This document shows positions 26,579 through 36,382 of a stretch of 64,000 nucleotides of DNA, one piece after another. Every line of letters begins with the position of its first letter. The first letter of the stretch is position 1. The stretch lies in assembly GCA_018780265.1 (NCBI GenBank), contig JADMJV010000010.1, positions 26,814-90,813 of the forward strand. The letters run 5' to 3'. A program made the position numbers and the translations under genes. This DNA comes from a bacterium. GTDB taxonomy: Bacteria; Vulcanimicrobiota; Xenobia; Xenobiales; JADMJV01. The notes below the pieces were generated by a model, which made no database searches, was not told the origin of the DNA, and saw only the letters and a program-made list of their open reading frames with translations.

Positions 26579-28000
26579 CTAGCCGCGATTCTGGCGGCTG
26601 CGTTGCCAGCCAACCAGCAGCCCCAGCACCACCATGGCCAGTAACTGGGAGGCCACCGCCAATTCGAGGGTATGGTCCAGATTGGCGGCCACCTTTTCGG
26701 GCGTCATGACCCACAAGAGAGTCATGAACGGCGAGACAAAATAGAGTCGCCAACTGCTTTCATCGGGGGCGAAGCTACCCAGCGCCGGTAAAAACTGAAG
26801 CAGCACCAGCCCCATGTAATACACCCAGGCAAACTGCCAGCGGGGCAGCAAAGCCTGTTGGAACAGCCAGACGTTGATGGGATAGGCACATAGGAAAAAG
26901 GCCGTGTAGCCCAGGCCCCAGGTGACTCCTGGAACGGAGTGACCCAGTCCCATTTGAATGAGGGTGGGCGTGGTCGCGCCCACCACAAACAAGAGTAGCC
27001 AGAACACCTTCCGGGAAAAGGGGCTGGCTCGATACTCGGCAGCCTCTCGGGACGACTCCAGATTGGCCGGATTCAGAAAGAAACCCAGGCTACTGATGTG
27101 CGCCACATACATCACAAAGACAAGCGGATCCATATCAGTGTTGGAGGTCTGGCCAGATAATAACAGGCCTACCCAGCCCAGGCAAAAGAGGTAAAATGCC
27201 AGAAAGCTCCGGGCCATTCCCTTCAAATTGCGGGCTTGCGGCCGCAGGCGGTGGCGCGCCTTGAGAAACAGAAAGGTGATGAAGTAGGCGCCCGCCCCCA
27301 GAAAAAACTGAAAGACCCCCACCTCCCACACCTGATTGAAGGTCCAGAAAAAGGGACCCACCGGCAGGGTACTGTTGTGACTGTCAAAGCGCAAAGCGCC
27401 GTAAAAAGGCAGACCAAAGGTGGAGAGCAAGACCAGCAGATAACTCTGCACGGTGGAATAGTTACTGCGACTTTCTCGCGCCGAGGAAAAGAGACCGATG
27501 CTGGCGGCGATCATGCCAAAGAGAAAAAGTTCCAGATAGCTGGCCAACGCATCCCAGAGCGAAACACCCCCCAAAAAGAAACAGATGGAGGCCAGCGGCA
27601 GCGCCGAAAAGAGCAGCAGTATCAGGCAATAAGCGGCAAAACCCAGTTTTCCGGCCACCAACTCACCGCTGCTCAGGCGCGAGGCCAGCACCATGTCCAG
27701 GCTGTGTCGCTCTCGCTCGCCCGAAAGGCTCCCACAGGTAAGGGCCGGGGTGGTGAAAATGAGCAGCATCAGTTGCACCCAGAACAGTACCAGAAAGAAA
27801 TTCTTGCCCGATTCGGCCAACTGTTCGGAGTTGCGGTTGTTAAAAATCTCAGGCAGCACCATCAGACTTAAGGCCAGCAGCAAGAAAAGATAGAGCACCT
27901 GGAGAATAAAGATACGCCGCTCGCGCAGGCCAATGCGCAATTCCTTCAGCGTAACCGGATTGCGCCAGGTCCAATCAGCCAGTCCTTTCAGAAATTTCAT
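26579..28000 (-). CDS. ABC-2-type transporter permease
   Basis: 473 residues with about twelve hydrophobic segments; the N-terminal NPVTLKELRIGLRERRIFIL and GERERHSLDMVLASRLS are typical of ABC-2 permeases (the latter a coupling-helix region). ATG 28000 overlaps the ATPase stop by 4 nt (ATGA), so the two are a pair. Substrate unknown. Such an ABC pair in a moxR operon is known from several phyla and may move a lipid or peptide or act mechanically like gliding-type transporters. Confidence 0.88.
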   Translation of the reverse strand: MKFLKGLADWTWRNPVTLKELRIGLRERRIFILQVLYLFLLLALSLMVLPEIFNNRNSEQLAESGKNFFLVLFWVQLMLLIFTTPALTCGSLSGERERHSLDMVLASRLSSGELVAGKLGFAAYCLILLLFSALPLASICFFLGGVSLWDALASYLELFLFGMIAASIGLFSSARESRSNYSTVQSYLLVLLSTFGLPFYGALRFDSHNSTLPVGPFFWTFNQVWEVGVFQFFLGAGAYFITFLFLKARHRLRPQARNLKGMARSFLAFYLFCLGWVGLLLSGQTSNTDMDPLVFVMYVAHISSLGFFLNPANLESSREAAEYRASPFSRKVFWLLLFVVGATTPTLIQMGLGHSVPGVTWGLGYTAFFLCAYPINVWLFQQALLPRWQFAWVYYMGLVLLQFLPALGSFAPDESSWRLYFVSPFMTLLWVMTPEKVAANLDHTLELAVASQLLAMVVLGLLVGWQRSRQNRG

Positions 28001-28926
28001 GCCGTCAGTCCCTGGGTCACTTCCAGGAAAATCTGTTCCAGGTCGGTTTTCAGATGGGCAAACTCGATGGGCCGAAAGCCGTCGCGCACCAATTTGTCCA
28101 GCAGATCGGCCTGTCCTTCGAGGGTCACGGCAGTGGTGAGCACAAAGCCGTCTTCACTGACCTCCAGGTCGCTGGCTTCCAGTTGCTGCTCCACCACCTG
28201 GCGGGCCTCGTCGCAGCGCTGCAGTACTCGAATGCGCAAACGATAGCGATCGCGACTGGCCTGGGCCAGAATGCTGTTGACCGAGCCCGAGGCCAGCAAG
28301 CGGCCCTGCTCGATGATCCCCACCTTGTTGCAGAAGTCGGCCAACTCGGGCAAAATGTGTGAACTGACCAGCAGAGTCTTGCCCATTTTGGACAGCTCCT
28401 TGAGGAGCAGTTTCAGCTCGATGCGCGCCCGCGGGTCCAGGCCCGAGGCGGGCTCATCCAGCACCAGCACTTTGGGATCGTGGAGCAACGTCTTGGCCAG
28501 ACAGAGGCGCTGGCGCATTCCCGTGGAGAGCGTCTCCACAAAGGCCTGCTTTTTCTGGATCAGATCGGTCAACTCCAGCACTTCTTCGACCAGGCTGGCC
28601 CAACGCCGACGCGGAACTCGATAGGCAGCTGCGTAAAACTCGAGATACTCCCAACAACGCAAACCCTCGTAGAGTCCAAACTGGTCGGGCATGTAGCCCA
28701 GCACTTCACGCACTGCTTCGGGTTCGTGAGTGACCGAGTGCCCTCCAATCCAGGCATCCCCTTCGCTGGGGTCCTGGAGCGTGGCCAAAATGCGAATGGT
28801 AGTGGTCTTGCCGGCGCCGTTGGGGCCGATAAACCCAAAGGCATCCCCGGCCTCCAGGGTGAGGTTGAGGTCTTTGAGGGCGATCTGATCCCCGTAGCTT
28901 TTGCTGAGGTTGCGACATGTGATCAT
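27997..28926 (-). CDS. ABC transporter ATP-binding protein
   Basis: 309 residues from ATG 28926, overlapping the preceding stop as ATGA. Walker A GPNGAGKTTT (about 37-46), signature LSTGMRQRLCLAK, Walker B VLVLDEPASGLD and the switch His region (SSHILPELADFC) are all intact. It belongs to the CcmA/NatA-like group that works with ABC-2 permeases, here the next gene. The C-terminal 80 residues form the usual accessory domain. Confidence 0.94.
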   Translation of the reverse strand: MITCRNLSKSYGDQIALKDLNLTLEAGDAFGFIGPNGAGKTTTIRILATLQDPSEGDAWIGGHSVTHEPEAVREVLGYMPDQFGLYEGLRCWEYLEFYAAAYRVPRRRWASLVEEVLELTDLIQKKQAFVETLSTGMRQRLCLAKTLLHDPKVLVLDEPASGLDPRARIELKLLLKELSKMGKTLLVSSHILPELADFCNKVGIIEQGRLLASGSVNSILAQASRDRYRLRIRVLQRCDEARQVVEQQLEASDLEVSEDGFVLTTAVTLEGQADLLDKLVRDGFRPIEFAHLKTDLEQIFLEVTQGLTA

Positions 28927-30731
28927 GGCGGGTCCTCGCTGACGACCACATAGGTGCGACGCACCGTTTTGGGCTTGAGCCCTATCGGATGGAGCACGGC
29001 GAAAAGCGGATCGTCCACACAACTGACGAGCACGGGGCGGGGGCCGCGAATCAGGTTGACTTCGCCTTGCAGCGAGTCGGCGTCATCGTGACTGAGGGGA
29101 AGATCGCCCAGTTTGCCGGCCACCAGGGCCGTTTGAAACGGTTGCACGGACCCATCCAGCTTGATCTCCTGGCGACCGGGCTTCAAATCGATCAACTGGC
29201 TGCAATTGGTAGAATCGACCACCAGCACCGCCCTGTTCATGGCCAGGCCGCTGCGGTTGTCTAACTTCACTTTCCAATGAGTGCCCTGCAACTCCAATTG
29301 TAGGGAAATGGGTTGAGGCAGATGGCGCACCCCAAAGCCCAACCAGCGACTGATTCCCCACTGGCGCAACCGCTCGGGTTCCAATTGGAGTTGGTCGCCC
29401 TGGCAGTTGAGGGCGTGGGCCTGGCCCTCGCGACCCATCTGAGAGTTGGGGCGCAGCAAAGTGTCCTCGTTCAGGTCGAGCGAAAGCTTCATGGGCGCGG
29501 GAGAAAAGACAACTCCCGTCTGGTCCAGAACCACCTGGCGCTGACCGCCGCGCACCCAGGCCAGGCCCAACTCGCGCAGGACCACCTCGCGGCCGCGCCC
29601 GGTGGAGTTGAAGTAGTAGGCGCCCGTGGTGATCAGGGTAGAACACACGGGCACCACCACAATGAGACGCAACACCTGGTCTTTGCGGCGCAGATAGGTG
29701 TAAATTCCGGGGATCACCAGAAACACGTAAAAGGCCAGGTACCAGGCCAGAGCCGCCGTGGCCGGAGCCGGCAACTCGGGCAAGACGGAAAGGCGACCCC
29801 CTCGGCCAAAGACAAAATCCTTGCGCAAATTCAATCCGGGTTGTTCCTTGACCAACTGTTGCCAGACCCGGGTGGTTTGCTGTGTTCCCAGCACGTCTTG
29901 AGTGTCTACCGCGGCCGTGATCTGCCAGATGGATCCCGCCCCGTAGGGACGGCGCAACAGCAGGGGGGCTCCCATGTGGTCAAGCACCACCTCTTGGATG
30001 CGGAATTTGCCCGTCAGCAGGGGCACCCCCCGCTTCTCGGACACGCCGGTGGCCTGCATGGGGGCGAGTTTTTCAAAAGCCGTGTCCTTCAATTCGGTGG
30101 GGTCCAGATTGCTCACCAAAACCAGACTGCCGCCGGCCTGGGTCCAGGCTAGCAACGCATTCTCGACCTCGTCGCTCAATGTAAGACTCGGCAGGTCGTG
30201 CACCACCACGGCGTCGTGGCCCAGGTAGGTCCACCACAAATTGGGCAGGTCGCTCCCCGGAGAGGGTTGATTGAGTCGAAATTCCCCCTGGTTCAGGAGA
30301 TTCTTATAGCCCCCCAGATAGCTGAACTGATTCTTGCGCGGCGTCAAGGTGAGGGCCACATAGTCCTGATCCTTGGCCACTGCCGGGGCCATGGTGGAAC
30401 TAAATTTGAGGGAATTGGGAACCCCCCTCAGGGTCACCTCCGGCGTATAGGTAGTACTCACCACCGGGACACTCAGCCTGCGCTTGCCAGGACCCAACCG
30501 CAGCGGCACCCGGCTGGACAGTTCGCCAGCGTCGGCCGTCAGTTCGACCTGGCAATCCTGGGCCAATCCCGGCTCGTTGCCCACAATGTCTATCTGGGCT
30601 TGAAAAGGCCGACCATAGCGCACGATGTCGCCAAAAACCGAGCGACCTTCCATCTCGACCGGATTGGCCTTGGGCAGGGGTTGGGCTAAGGCCACCCCCG
30701 TCAACAGCCAACCCGGCCACCATCGCCTCAA
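28923..30731 (-). CDS. Exported membrane protein of a moxR operon, DUF4350-like region
   Basis: 602 residues. A short signal-like N-terminus (WPGWLLTGVALAQ) is followed by a beta-rich periplasmic part, a Rossmann-like segment (LWWTYLGHDAVVVHDLPSLT, then AGGSLVLVSNLD), two membrane helices near residues 325-375 (AWYLAFYVFLVIPGIYTYL), and a C-terminal beta domain. The Rossmann-like part resembles DUF4350/amidotransferase-like domains common in these operons; I would not assign an activity. Start and stop overlap the neighbours as ATGA. Confidence 0.72.
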   Translation of the reverse strand: MRRWWPGWLLTGVALAQPLPKANPVEMEGRSVFGDIVRYGRPFQAQIDIVGNEPGLAQDCQVELTADAGELSSRVPLRLGPGKRRLSVPVVSTTYTPEVTLRGVPNSLKFSSTMAPAVAKDQDYVALTLTPRKNQFSYLGGYKNLLNQGEFRLNQPSPGSDLPNLWWTYLGHDAVVVHDLPSLTLSDEVENALLAWTQAGGSLVLVSNLDPTELKDTAFEKLAPMQATGVSEKRGVPLLTGKFRIQEVVLDHMGAPLLLRRPYGAGSIWQITAAVDTQDVLGTQQTTRVWQQLVKEQPGLNLRKDFVFGRGGRLSVLPELPAPATAALAWYLAFYVFLVIPGIYTYLRRKDQVLRLIVVVPVCSTLITTGAYYFNSTGRGREVVLRELGLAWVRGGQRQVVLDQTGVVFSPAPMKLSLDLNEDTLLRPNSQMGREGQAHALNCQGDQLQLEPERLRQWGISRWLGFGVRHLPQPISLQLELQGTHWKVKLDNRSGLAMNRAVLVVDSTNCSQLIDLKPGRQEIKLDGSVQPFQTALVAGKLGDLPLSHDDADSLQGEVNLIRGPRPVLVSCVDDPLFAVLHPIGLKPKTVRRTYVVVSEDPP

Positions 30732-31714
30732 GCCTTAACCTCCAGTTGCAGTCCGTCAATGAGGGGCTGCAGCAAGGCCTGACTGCCGATCCCTTCGGCC
30801 TCGCCCTCAAAACTTGGCAGAATGCGATGGCGCAGACAGGGCAGCGCCACCGCCTGGACATCCTCCAGCGACACGTTGAGTCGCCCCTGAGAAAGGGCGC
30901 GCGCTTTGGCCGCCAGCAAAATCGATTGGGCCCCACGGGGGCTGGAGCCATAACGGACGTATTTGTGCACCGCATCGCCAGCCTCCGGCAACTGAGGATG
31001 GGTGGAGCGAATCAGGCGGGCGATGGCCTGGCGCAATTCGGGAGCTACGGCCACGTCGCGAGCCAGAGTCTGCATTTCAAGAAGCTCCTGGGCGCTACAT
31101 ACCACCTCGACGGTTGGAGGCTTGACTCCCGTGGTGAGATCAAGAATGCTGGCCAGATCGCTTTGACTGGGGAACTCCACCAGCAATTTGAAAAGAAAGC
31201 GGTCCACCTGAGCCTCAGGCAGCGGGTAGGTGCCTTCCATGTCGATGGGGTTTTGGGTGGCCAGCACAAAAAAGGGTTCGGGCAAGGTGTGAGCCTTGCC
31301 GGCCACGGTCACCTGACGCTCCTGCATGGCCTCGAGCAGGGCTGATTGGGTTTTGGGCGTGGCCCGGTTGATCTCGTCGGCCAGCAGCAAGTGTGTAAAA
31401 ACTGGACCCGGTTGAAAGCGGAAATGACGGCTACCATCACTGGCGGTGTCCAGGATCTGAGTACCCAAGATATCGGAGGGCATCAGGTCTGGAGTGAACT
31501 GGCAACGTGCGAAGGACAGGTCCAACACCTGTCCCAGCGACTTGACCAGCAAGGTCTTGCCCAGGCCAGGCACGCCCTCCAGCAGCACATTGCCACCAGC
31601 CACCAGAGCCCAGAGCACCTGATCGAGCAAAAGAGGTTGGCCCACAACGACCAACTGAAGTTGACTGCGAATTTTTTGAAACTGGTTGGAAAATTGGTCG
31701 ACGCGAGCGCGCAT
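30728..31714 (-). CDS. MoxR-family AAA+ ATPase
   Basis: 328 residues. Walker A GVPGLGKTLL, Walker B LLADEINRATPKTQSALLEA and sensor motif ATQNPIDMEGTYPLPEAQVD are canonical for MoxR. It is the first gene of the seven-gene operon running to 21218. MoxR proteins act as chaperone-like ATPases together with VWA-domain proteins, three of which are encoded downstream (DUF58, BatA-type and double VWA). A palindrome in its upstream region may be an operator. Confidence 0.95.
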   Translation of the reverse strand: MRARVDQFSNQFQKIRSQLQLVVVGQPLLLDQVLWALVAGGNVLLEGVPGLGKTLLVKSLGQVLDLSFARCQFTPDLMPSDILGTQILDTASDGSRHFRFQPGPVFTHLLLADEINRATPKTQSALLEAMQERQVTVAGKAHTLPEPFFVLATQNPIDMEGTYPLPEAQVDRFLFKLLVEFPSQSDLASILDLTTGVKPPTVEVVCSAQELLEMQTLARDVAVAPELRQAIARLIRSTHPQLPEAGDAVHKYVRYGSSPRGAQSILLAAKARALSQGRLNVSLEDVQAVALPCLRHRILPSFEGEAEGIGSQALLQPLIDGLQLEVKA

Positions 31715-31767
31715 GATTGGTTGCTTCAGGAATTTCGACCCTCTTCCTGTTGCAACTCAGGGCAGAC

Positions 31768-31780
31768 TCAACTGAGTTGA
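31768..31780. promoter_or_regulatory. Palindrome upstream of moxR
   Basis: TCAACTGAGTTGA is a perfect 13-bp palindrome, with ACTCA flanking on the right, 54 bases upstream of the moxR start. A similar CTCAACTTGAGTT lies upstream of actA (6567-6579). It could be a shared repressor site; this is inference from two sites only. Confidence 0.35.
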
Positions 31781-31858
31781 CTCACCGCCCAGGGAAAGGC
31801 CCTGCCAATCCGGCTGACCGCAATTGCAGGCAAACCAAGGCCAGCAAAACCATATAGA

Positions 31859-34800
31859 CTATACCTCAAAGTCGACGGGCTTCTGCTTGCGCTGGAGCGC
31901 CTCGAGTTGAGCCGAGGTCTTGGCCAACCGCATTTGCTGCTGCTGATTGGCCTGCTCACGCCGACGCAAAGTCTGAGTGAGTTGTTCGTGCTCGTTTTGC
32001 CAGTGGGTCAGATCCTTGTCTTTTTGCTCCAGTGACTGAGCCAGTTTCTTTCGAGACTCTGCGGCTGCGGTCAACTGACCCTGTAGGTCTCCCATGGCTG
32101 CTTTGGACTCGGCCAACTCCTCCTGAAGAAACTGCATCTGCTGCCTGAGTTCCTGAATGCTCTGGTTGGCTACCACCAGTTGATCGTCCACACTTTGGCC
32201 GTATTTTTGACTGCGCGTCAGTTCTTCGCCCCACAAGCTGAGGTCTTTTTGCAGGGTCGTCAAAGCCAGGTCCTTGCTTTGTAACGACTCTCGCAACTCA
32301 CTTTGGGTAGCCAGAAGCGCCGCCTGAGCAGCCGCCCATTCTTCCTCTTTGTTAGACCAGGCTTGCTTTTGCTCCATCAGAGAAACCTGGGCGGTCACGA
32401 TTTCGTGCTCTCTTTGGGCCAACAACTCGGCTACTTCAATGCCCTCATTCTGAGTCGCCTCCAACCGGCTCTGTAATTCAACGAAAGCCTGCTCCTTTTG
32501 ACCCAGGGACTCGACCAACTCCAGTCCCTCGTGCTGGGCAGAATCGAGATTCGCTTGCAGCCTCACCCAATCTGCTTCCTTTTGGTTGAGCTGTGCCTGC
32601 AAGTTCCTTAATTCTTGCTGCGCTTCGAGCAGAGACTGTTGGCCCAGAGTGTGGGTCGCCTCCAGTTCTTCCCGGAGCGCCTCTTTTTCAGCCAGCTGAT
32701 TCTCTTTTTCCAGCAGCGCCTGGGCCAGCGCCTGCTCGCTCTCAGACAGGTGCTGAGCCTGCTCTCTGGCCTCCGTCAACTGCGCTTCCTTGTCCGACAA
32801 AACCTGATCCAAATCAGCCCGGTGCTGGTCCTTCTGTCGGACCAACTCGAAGCTGGCCTCCAAGTCTGCCTTCAACTCAACCAGTTGCGCATCTCTGTCC
32901 GCCACGAACTGGGCAAGCTCGCCGGCCTCCTGCCGGGTTCCTTGCAGGCGCTTCTCAAGTTCTGCCAGAGCCCCATCCCTGTCGGTCAACTGCTGCTGCA
33001 GGTCGGCCAACGCTTGCCGCTGTTGATCTCGTTCCAATTCAATCAGCTCGTCCTTGTGAGCCAGGGCCTCGATCAAGTCCTGAACCTCAGCCTGGCTGGC
33101 CAGCAGGCGTTTGTCCAGCTCTTCCAGCGAACGTTCTTTGTCCGCCAACTGTTCACTCTGAGTCGCCTGCAGCTGAGCCACCCGCTGCTGCTGTTGAGCT
33201 CGCTCGTAGTCGTGCTGCTCGTCTTTCTGCACCAGGGTCTCGGCCAGATCGCGGGCCTCCGACTGGGCAGAGTGTAGCCGTTTCTCCAATTCATGCCGAA
33301 ACTGTTCGGTGTCTTCCAGCCGTTGAGCCTGACTGGACAACTGGGCCTGACGGTCCGCCAGGCTGAACTGCAGTTCGGCTACGGAGCGCTGGAACTGGGC
33401 CCGCTCCAGGTCGGCCTGCTCATCTTTTTCGACCAGGGCCTCGGCCAGGTCTTTGGACTCCGCCTGACTGGCCATCAGGCGCCTGGCCATTTCTTGCTGA
33501 GACCGGTCCTTTTCGGCCAATTTCAGAGTGATGCCCGACACCTCGTGGTGGCTACTCTCTAGCAGAGCTCGCAATTCAGATACCGATTGCTGCTCCAGGT
33601 CAAGCTGCTGGTCCTTGTGAGCCAGGGCCTCGGCCAGTTCTTGAACCTCTTCCTGACTGGCCTCCAGCCGCTTTCCAAGATCCTCCAGGGAGCGGTCCTG
33701 ATCCTCTAACTTGCGACCCAAATAGGAGAGCTCGTCCCGACTTTCCGCCAGGCCCGCCTGCAAAGCGCCCAGTTCGCGTTCACGTTGGGCCCTCTCCAGC
33801 TCAACTTCATCGTCTTTTTGAGTGAGGGCCTCGATCAGCTCCTGAGCCTCCTCGCGGCTGATAGTAAGACTCTTCTCCAGGTCTTCCAGGGACCGTTGTT
33901 TTTTCGACAGTGCTTGCTGGAACTCGGAGAGCTGTAAATCTTGAGCGGCTGCCGCCATCTGGCCGGCCAACAAAAGCGACTGCAGATCCTCCAGGGCCAC
34001 GTCCTTTTGGGACAGCGCCTCCTGAAGTTCAACCGCCTGCTGCTCCAGTGCCTGCCTTTTGTGAGACGCCTGCTGCTGCAGTTGGCGCATTTGCAACTGC
34101 TCCCGGTCCAGCTCCTCATCCTTGTTGGCCAGTGCATCGGCCAGTTCCTGGGCCTCCTCCTGGCTGGTGACCAGCCGATCCTCCAGGTCCTGCAATACAC
34201 TTTGTCTTTGAGCCAGCTGCTGCTGCAACTCGGCCAATTGGGCACCCATCTGCAGCGCCAGCTCTTGTAACCTGGCGATCTCTTGCTCCCGCCGTTCGGT
34301 TGTCTCGGTCAGCTCATCAAGGGCGCTTTGCTTGCGGGTGAGCTGTTGGTCCAAATCAACCAACTTCTCCTTTTGGGACGACACGGTCGCCTGCGCCTCG
34401 ACCAGTTCGAGATCCTTTTGGACCAGGCTCAAATCCAAATCCTGAAGCGAGCGGTCTCTGTGGGCCACGCTTTCCTGTTCGGATTCCAATCGAGCCTGCA
34501 ACTCCAACAGTTCCTGCTCGGCCAGGCGAAGCCGGTCTGACACGTCGGTCAGCCCTACGGCCCCCTGTTGCTGGCCCTTTTGCTCTTCTAACTGCTTCTT
34601 CAGGGCCCGTTGCTCGACGATCTTCTGGCTCAACCCCTCTCGCGAGGCCGCCAACTGCTCTTCCACATCCGACAGTTGCTGCGCTAAGGACTCGCGCTCT
34701 GACTGCTCTCGGGTCGCGTCCATCTGGAGTTTATCGTGAGCGACCCGCTCAGCCTCCAATTCCCGATTGCGGTGCTCCAACATGTTGCGAAGATCGGCCA

Positions 34801-35047
34801 CTTCTTCCCTTAGCAGATCCAGTTCGGGCACAGACCGTGATTGGGCCGGGACTCTAAATGCCTCCATTTTCGCTTCCAGTTGCTGCATGGCCCGTGAAAG
34901 CTGAGTGCCAAACTCTTGCAACTTGGGCCGGTCGGCATCAGAGCACAGCTTGAGCCGCTTATCATTCTGGTCCATTTTCTCAACCAGTTGCTGATACTTG
35001 GACTGCAATGATGCAAGGACCGAGGCCTTATCCTCCCCCGAACTCAA
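31859..35047 (-). CDS. Large repeat-built coiled-coil protein
   Basis: About 1,060 residues, almost all predicted alpha-helical coiled coil, rich in Gln, Glu, Leu and Ala. No signal peptide or membrane helix. The centre consists of imperfect repeats of 56-68 residues with a core like SLEDLEKRLxxSQEEAQELAEAL followed by KDExxxLE. SMC-like or myosin-like length invites comparison, but no ATPase head or other domain is visible. The start is uncertain: TTG 35047 (AGGCGG upstream) or ATG 34975; the frame stays open to 35344, but that part overlaps the divergent gene and is not helical. Probably a cytoskeletal or scaffold protein (inference). It ends 144 nt before moxR. Confidence 0.75.
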   Translation of the reverse strand: MSSGEDKASVLASLQSKYQQLVEKMDQNDKRLKLCSDADRPKLQEFGTQLSRAMQQLEAKMEAFRVPAQSRSVPELDLLREEVADLRNMLEHRNRELEAERVAHDKLQMDATREQSERESLAQQLSDVEEQLAASREGLSQKIVEQRALKKQLEEQKGQQQGAVGLTDVSDRLRLAEQELLELQARLESEQESVAHRDRSLQDLDLSLVQKDLELVEAQATVSSQKEKLVDLDQQLTRKQSALDELTETTERREQEIARLQELALQMGAQLAELQQQLAQRQSVLQDLEDRLVTSQEEAQELADALANKDEELDREQLQMRQLQQQASHKRQALEQQAVELQEALSQKDVALEDLQSLLLAGQMAAAAQDLQLSEFQQALSKKQRSLEDLEKSLTISREEAQELIEALTQKDDEVELERAQRERELGALQAGLAESRDELSYLGRKLEDQDRSLEDLGKRLEASQEEVQELAEALAHKDQQLDLEQQSVSELRALLESSHHEVSGITLKLAEKDRSQQEMARRLMASQAESKDLAEALVEKDEQADLERAQFQRSVAELQFSLADRQAQLSSQAQRLEDTEQFRHELEKRLHSAQSEARDLAETLVQKDEQHDYERAQQQQRVAQLQATQSEQLADKERSLEELDKRLLASQAEVQDLIEALAHKDELIELERDQQRQALADLQQQLTDRDGALAELEKRLQGTRQEAGELAQFVADRDAQLVELKADLEASFELVRQKDQHRADLDQVLSDKEAQLTEAREQAQHLSESEQALAQALLEKENQLAEKEALREELEATHTLGQQSLLEAQQELRNLQAQLNQKEADWVRLQANLDSAQHEGLELVESLGQKEQAFVELQSRLEATQNEGIEVAELLAQREHEIVTAQVSLMEQKQAWSNKEEEWAAAQAALLATQSELRESLQSKDLALTTLQKDLSLWGEELTRSQKYGQSVDDQLVVANQSIQELRQQMQFLQEELAESKAAMGDLQGQLTAAAESRKKLAQSLEQKDKDLTHWQNEHEQLTQTLRRREQANQQQQMRLAKTSAQLEALQRKQKPVDFEV

Positions 35048-35245
35048 CGCCGCCCGCCTTTCATCATAAGCATGTGGGGTAGGTTGTATAAAATCCCTGT
35101 CACCCCTGCCAGCGAATCTTCCACCTGACGAACCAATCCTACCCCGAAGCCGATGACAACGGCCCTGCGATTGCTCCAACTGCTCTTGCAGTCGGGCCGC
35201 AAGCCTGTCCCCAGGTGACGCTGACTGCGAGTCGAAAAGCCACCG

Positions 35246-36382
35246 ATGTTCTCCCTTGTCAGGCGAGGGTTGGGTCAGCTGTGGGGCGGAGGCCCAGCCA
35301 GTCAACCGCAAGTTATCTGGTTGCGCGGTGAGTCCCGACGCCAAGGAATTGACCGGCGCGAATCCTCAGAAGAGGTCCAACAGGCACTGGAAGTCTTGCA
35401 CCTGGACCCGTTCCGCGTCGAGTTAGGCGAGTCGCATGGGGCCCTGGCAGCACTGGACCTCGGGGCACCCATCCGCAGAGCCTGGCTGGAGCGCGGCTAT
35501 CCCCTTCCAGGCCTGGTGTTAACGGAGAGTTTCGAGCTAAACCCAGACCAGATCCGACTAATGATTTTTGGCGTGGAGCAAGATCGCCTGGAAATTTCCG
35601 TGCTGCCGCCCCGGGAACGGGTCCAGCTTGAATTGGCCCGAGCCGTGGCCGGGTCGTTGAAGCGGGTCGTCAATCGGGACTTTGTCCGGGCCCTGGCTGA
35701 GACCCAAGGGCTGCCGTTACCAGCCGAGCAACTGAGCAGGTTGAGCAAGTATTTTCGATGCCGACTGCAGGCCGGACTGGCCCTGCCTCCGGCGCACCTG
35801 TGGCCAGGCTTATCCCGATCGGCCTCCTTTGACGAGATAGGGCTTCAACCCGAACCCGCAGTATTGCGCCCTGCCTTGACCGGTGAGCGGCGCAAGACGC
35901 TGCTTCTGCAATCGGTCCCCGAAGACTGTCTGGAGATTTTTCTTCCGCACCTGAGCCCGTCGGACCGGCAACCCGCGATGCTGTTCGAGCAACTCCAGGC
36001 TATCGAAGAGCTTTCGGCAGCCGCCCACGAAACGGCCAGCGTGCCAGGGCTGAATCTGGCCTGTCGGCCCCTGGCTGCCGTCGACCCGCAATCTCTGGGA
36101 TGGCGAATCCTCAAAGCCTTTCTGCTTCACGATCCGCTAGACCATTTTCAGCACTGTTGCCGCCGCCAGCCCCAAAAGATGCTTCGTCTGATTCTGCGCC
36201 TTTACGATCACCCGGCCCCCACCTTGCCGATCTTTCAAAAGATGGCTCTGGCCGTCCAGTGTCTGGGGCCCCAAGGCCTATCGGTGCGGACCTTTTTGGA
36301 GAATTATTTGGGTCCATTGCCGGCTGTCCAGGCCACGGCCGAGCAGGTCGACATCGTGCTCAACGACTCCGTGCTGATCTGA
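35246..36382 (+). CDS. Hypothetical protein
   Basis: 378 residues, soluble, no signal or membrane segment. Mixed helix/strand with several Leu-rich helices (RVQLELARAVAGSLKRVVNR); I recognise no family. It starts at ATG 35246 divergently from the coiled-coil gene, and its stop overlaps the start of the MBL-fold gene (TGATG), so the two are translationally coupled and may act together. Confidence 0.62.
   Translation: MFSLVRRGLGQLWGGGPASQPQVIWLRGESRRQGIDRRESSEEVQQALEVLHLDPFRVELGESHGALAALDLGAPIRRAWLERGYPLPGLVLTESFELNPDQIRLMIFGVEQDRLEISVLPPRERVQLELARAVAGSLKRVVNRDFVRALAETQGLPLPAEQLSRLSKYFRCRLQAGLALPPAHLWPGLSRSASFDEIGLQPEPAVLRPALTGERRKTLLLQSVPEDCLEIFLPHLSPSDRQPAMLFEQLQAIEELSAAAHETASVPGLNLACRPLAAVDPQSLGWRILKAFLLHDPLDHFQHCCRRQPQKMLRLILRLYDHPAPTLPIFQKMALAVQCLGPQGLSVRTFLENYLGPLPAVQATAEQVDIVLNDSVLI

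Noticed and set aside
29313..30152. Plus-strand 279-codon frame within the moxR operon
   Set aside because: It is the mirror of a membrane-protein gene with coupled starts and stops.
32593..33366. Long plus-strand frames opposite the coiled-coil gene
   Set aside because: They mirror the repeats of the coiled-coil gene and are Pro- or Leu/Gln-rich without family pattern.
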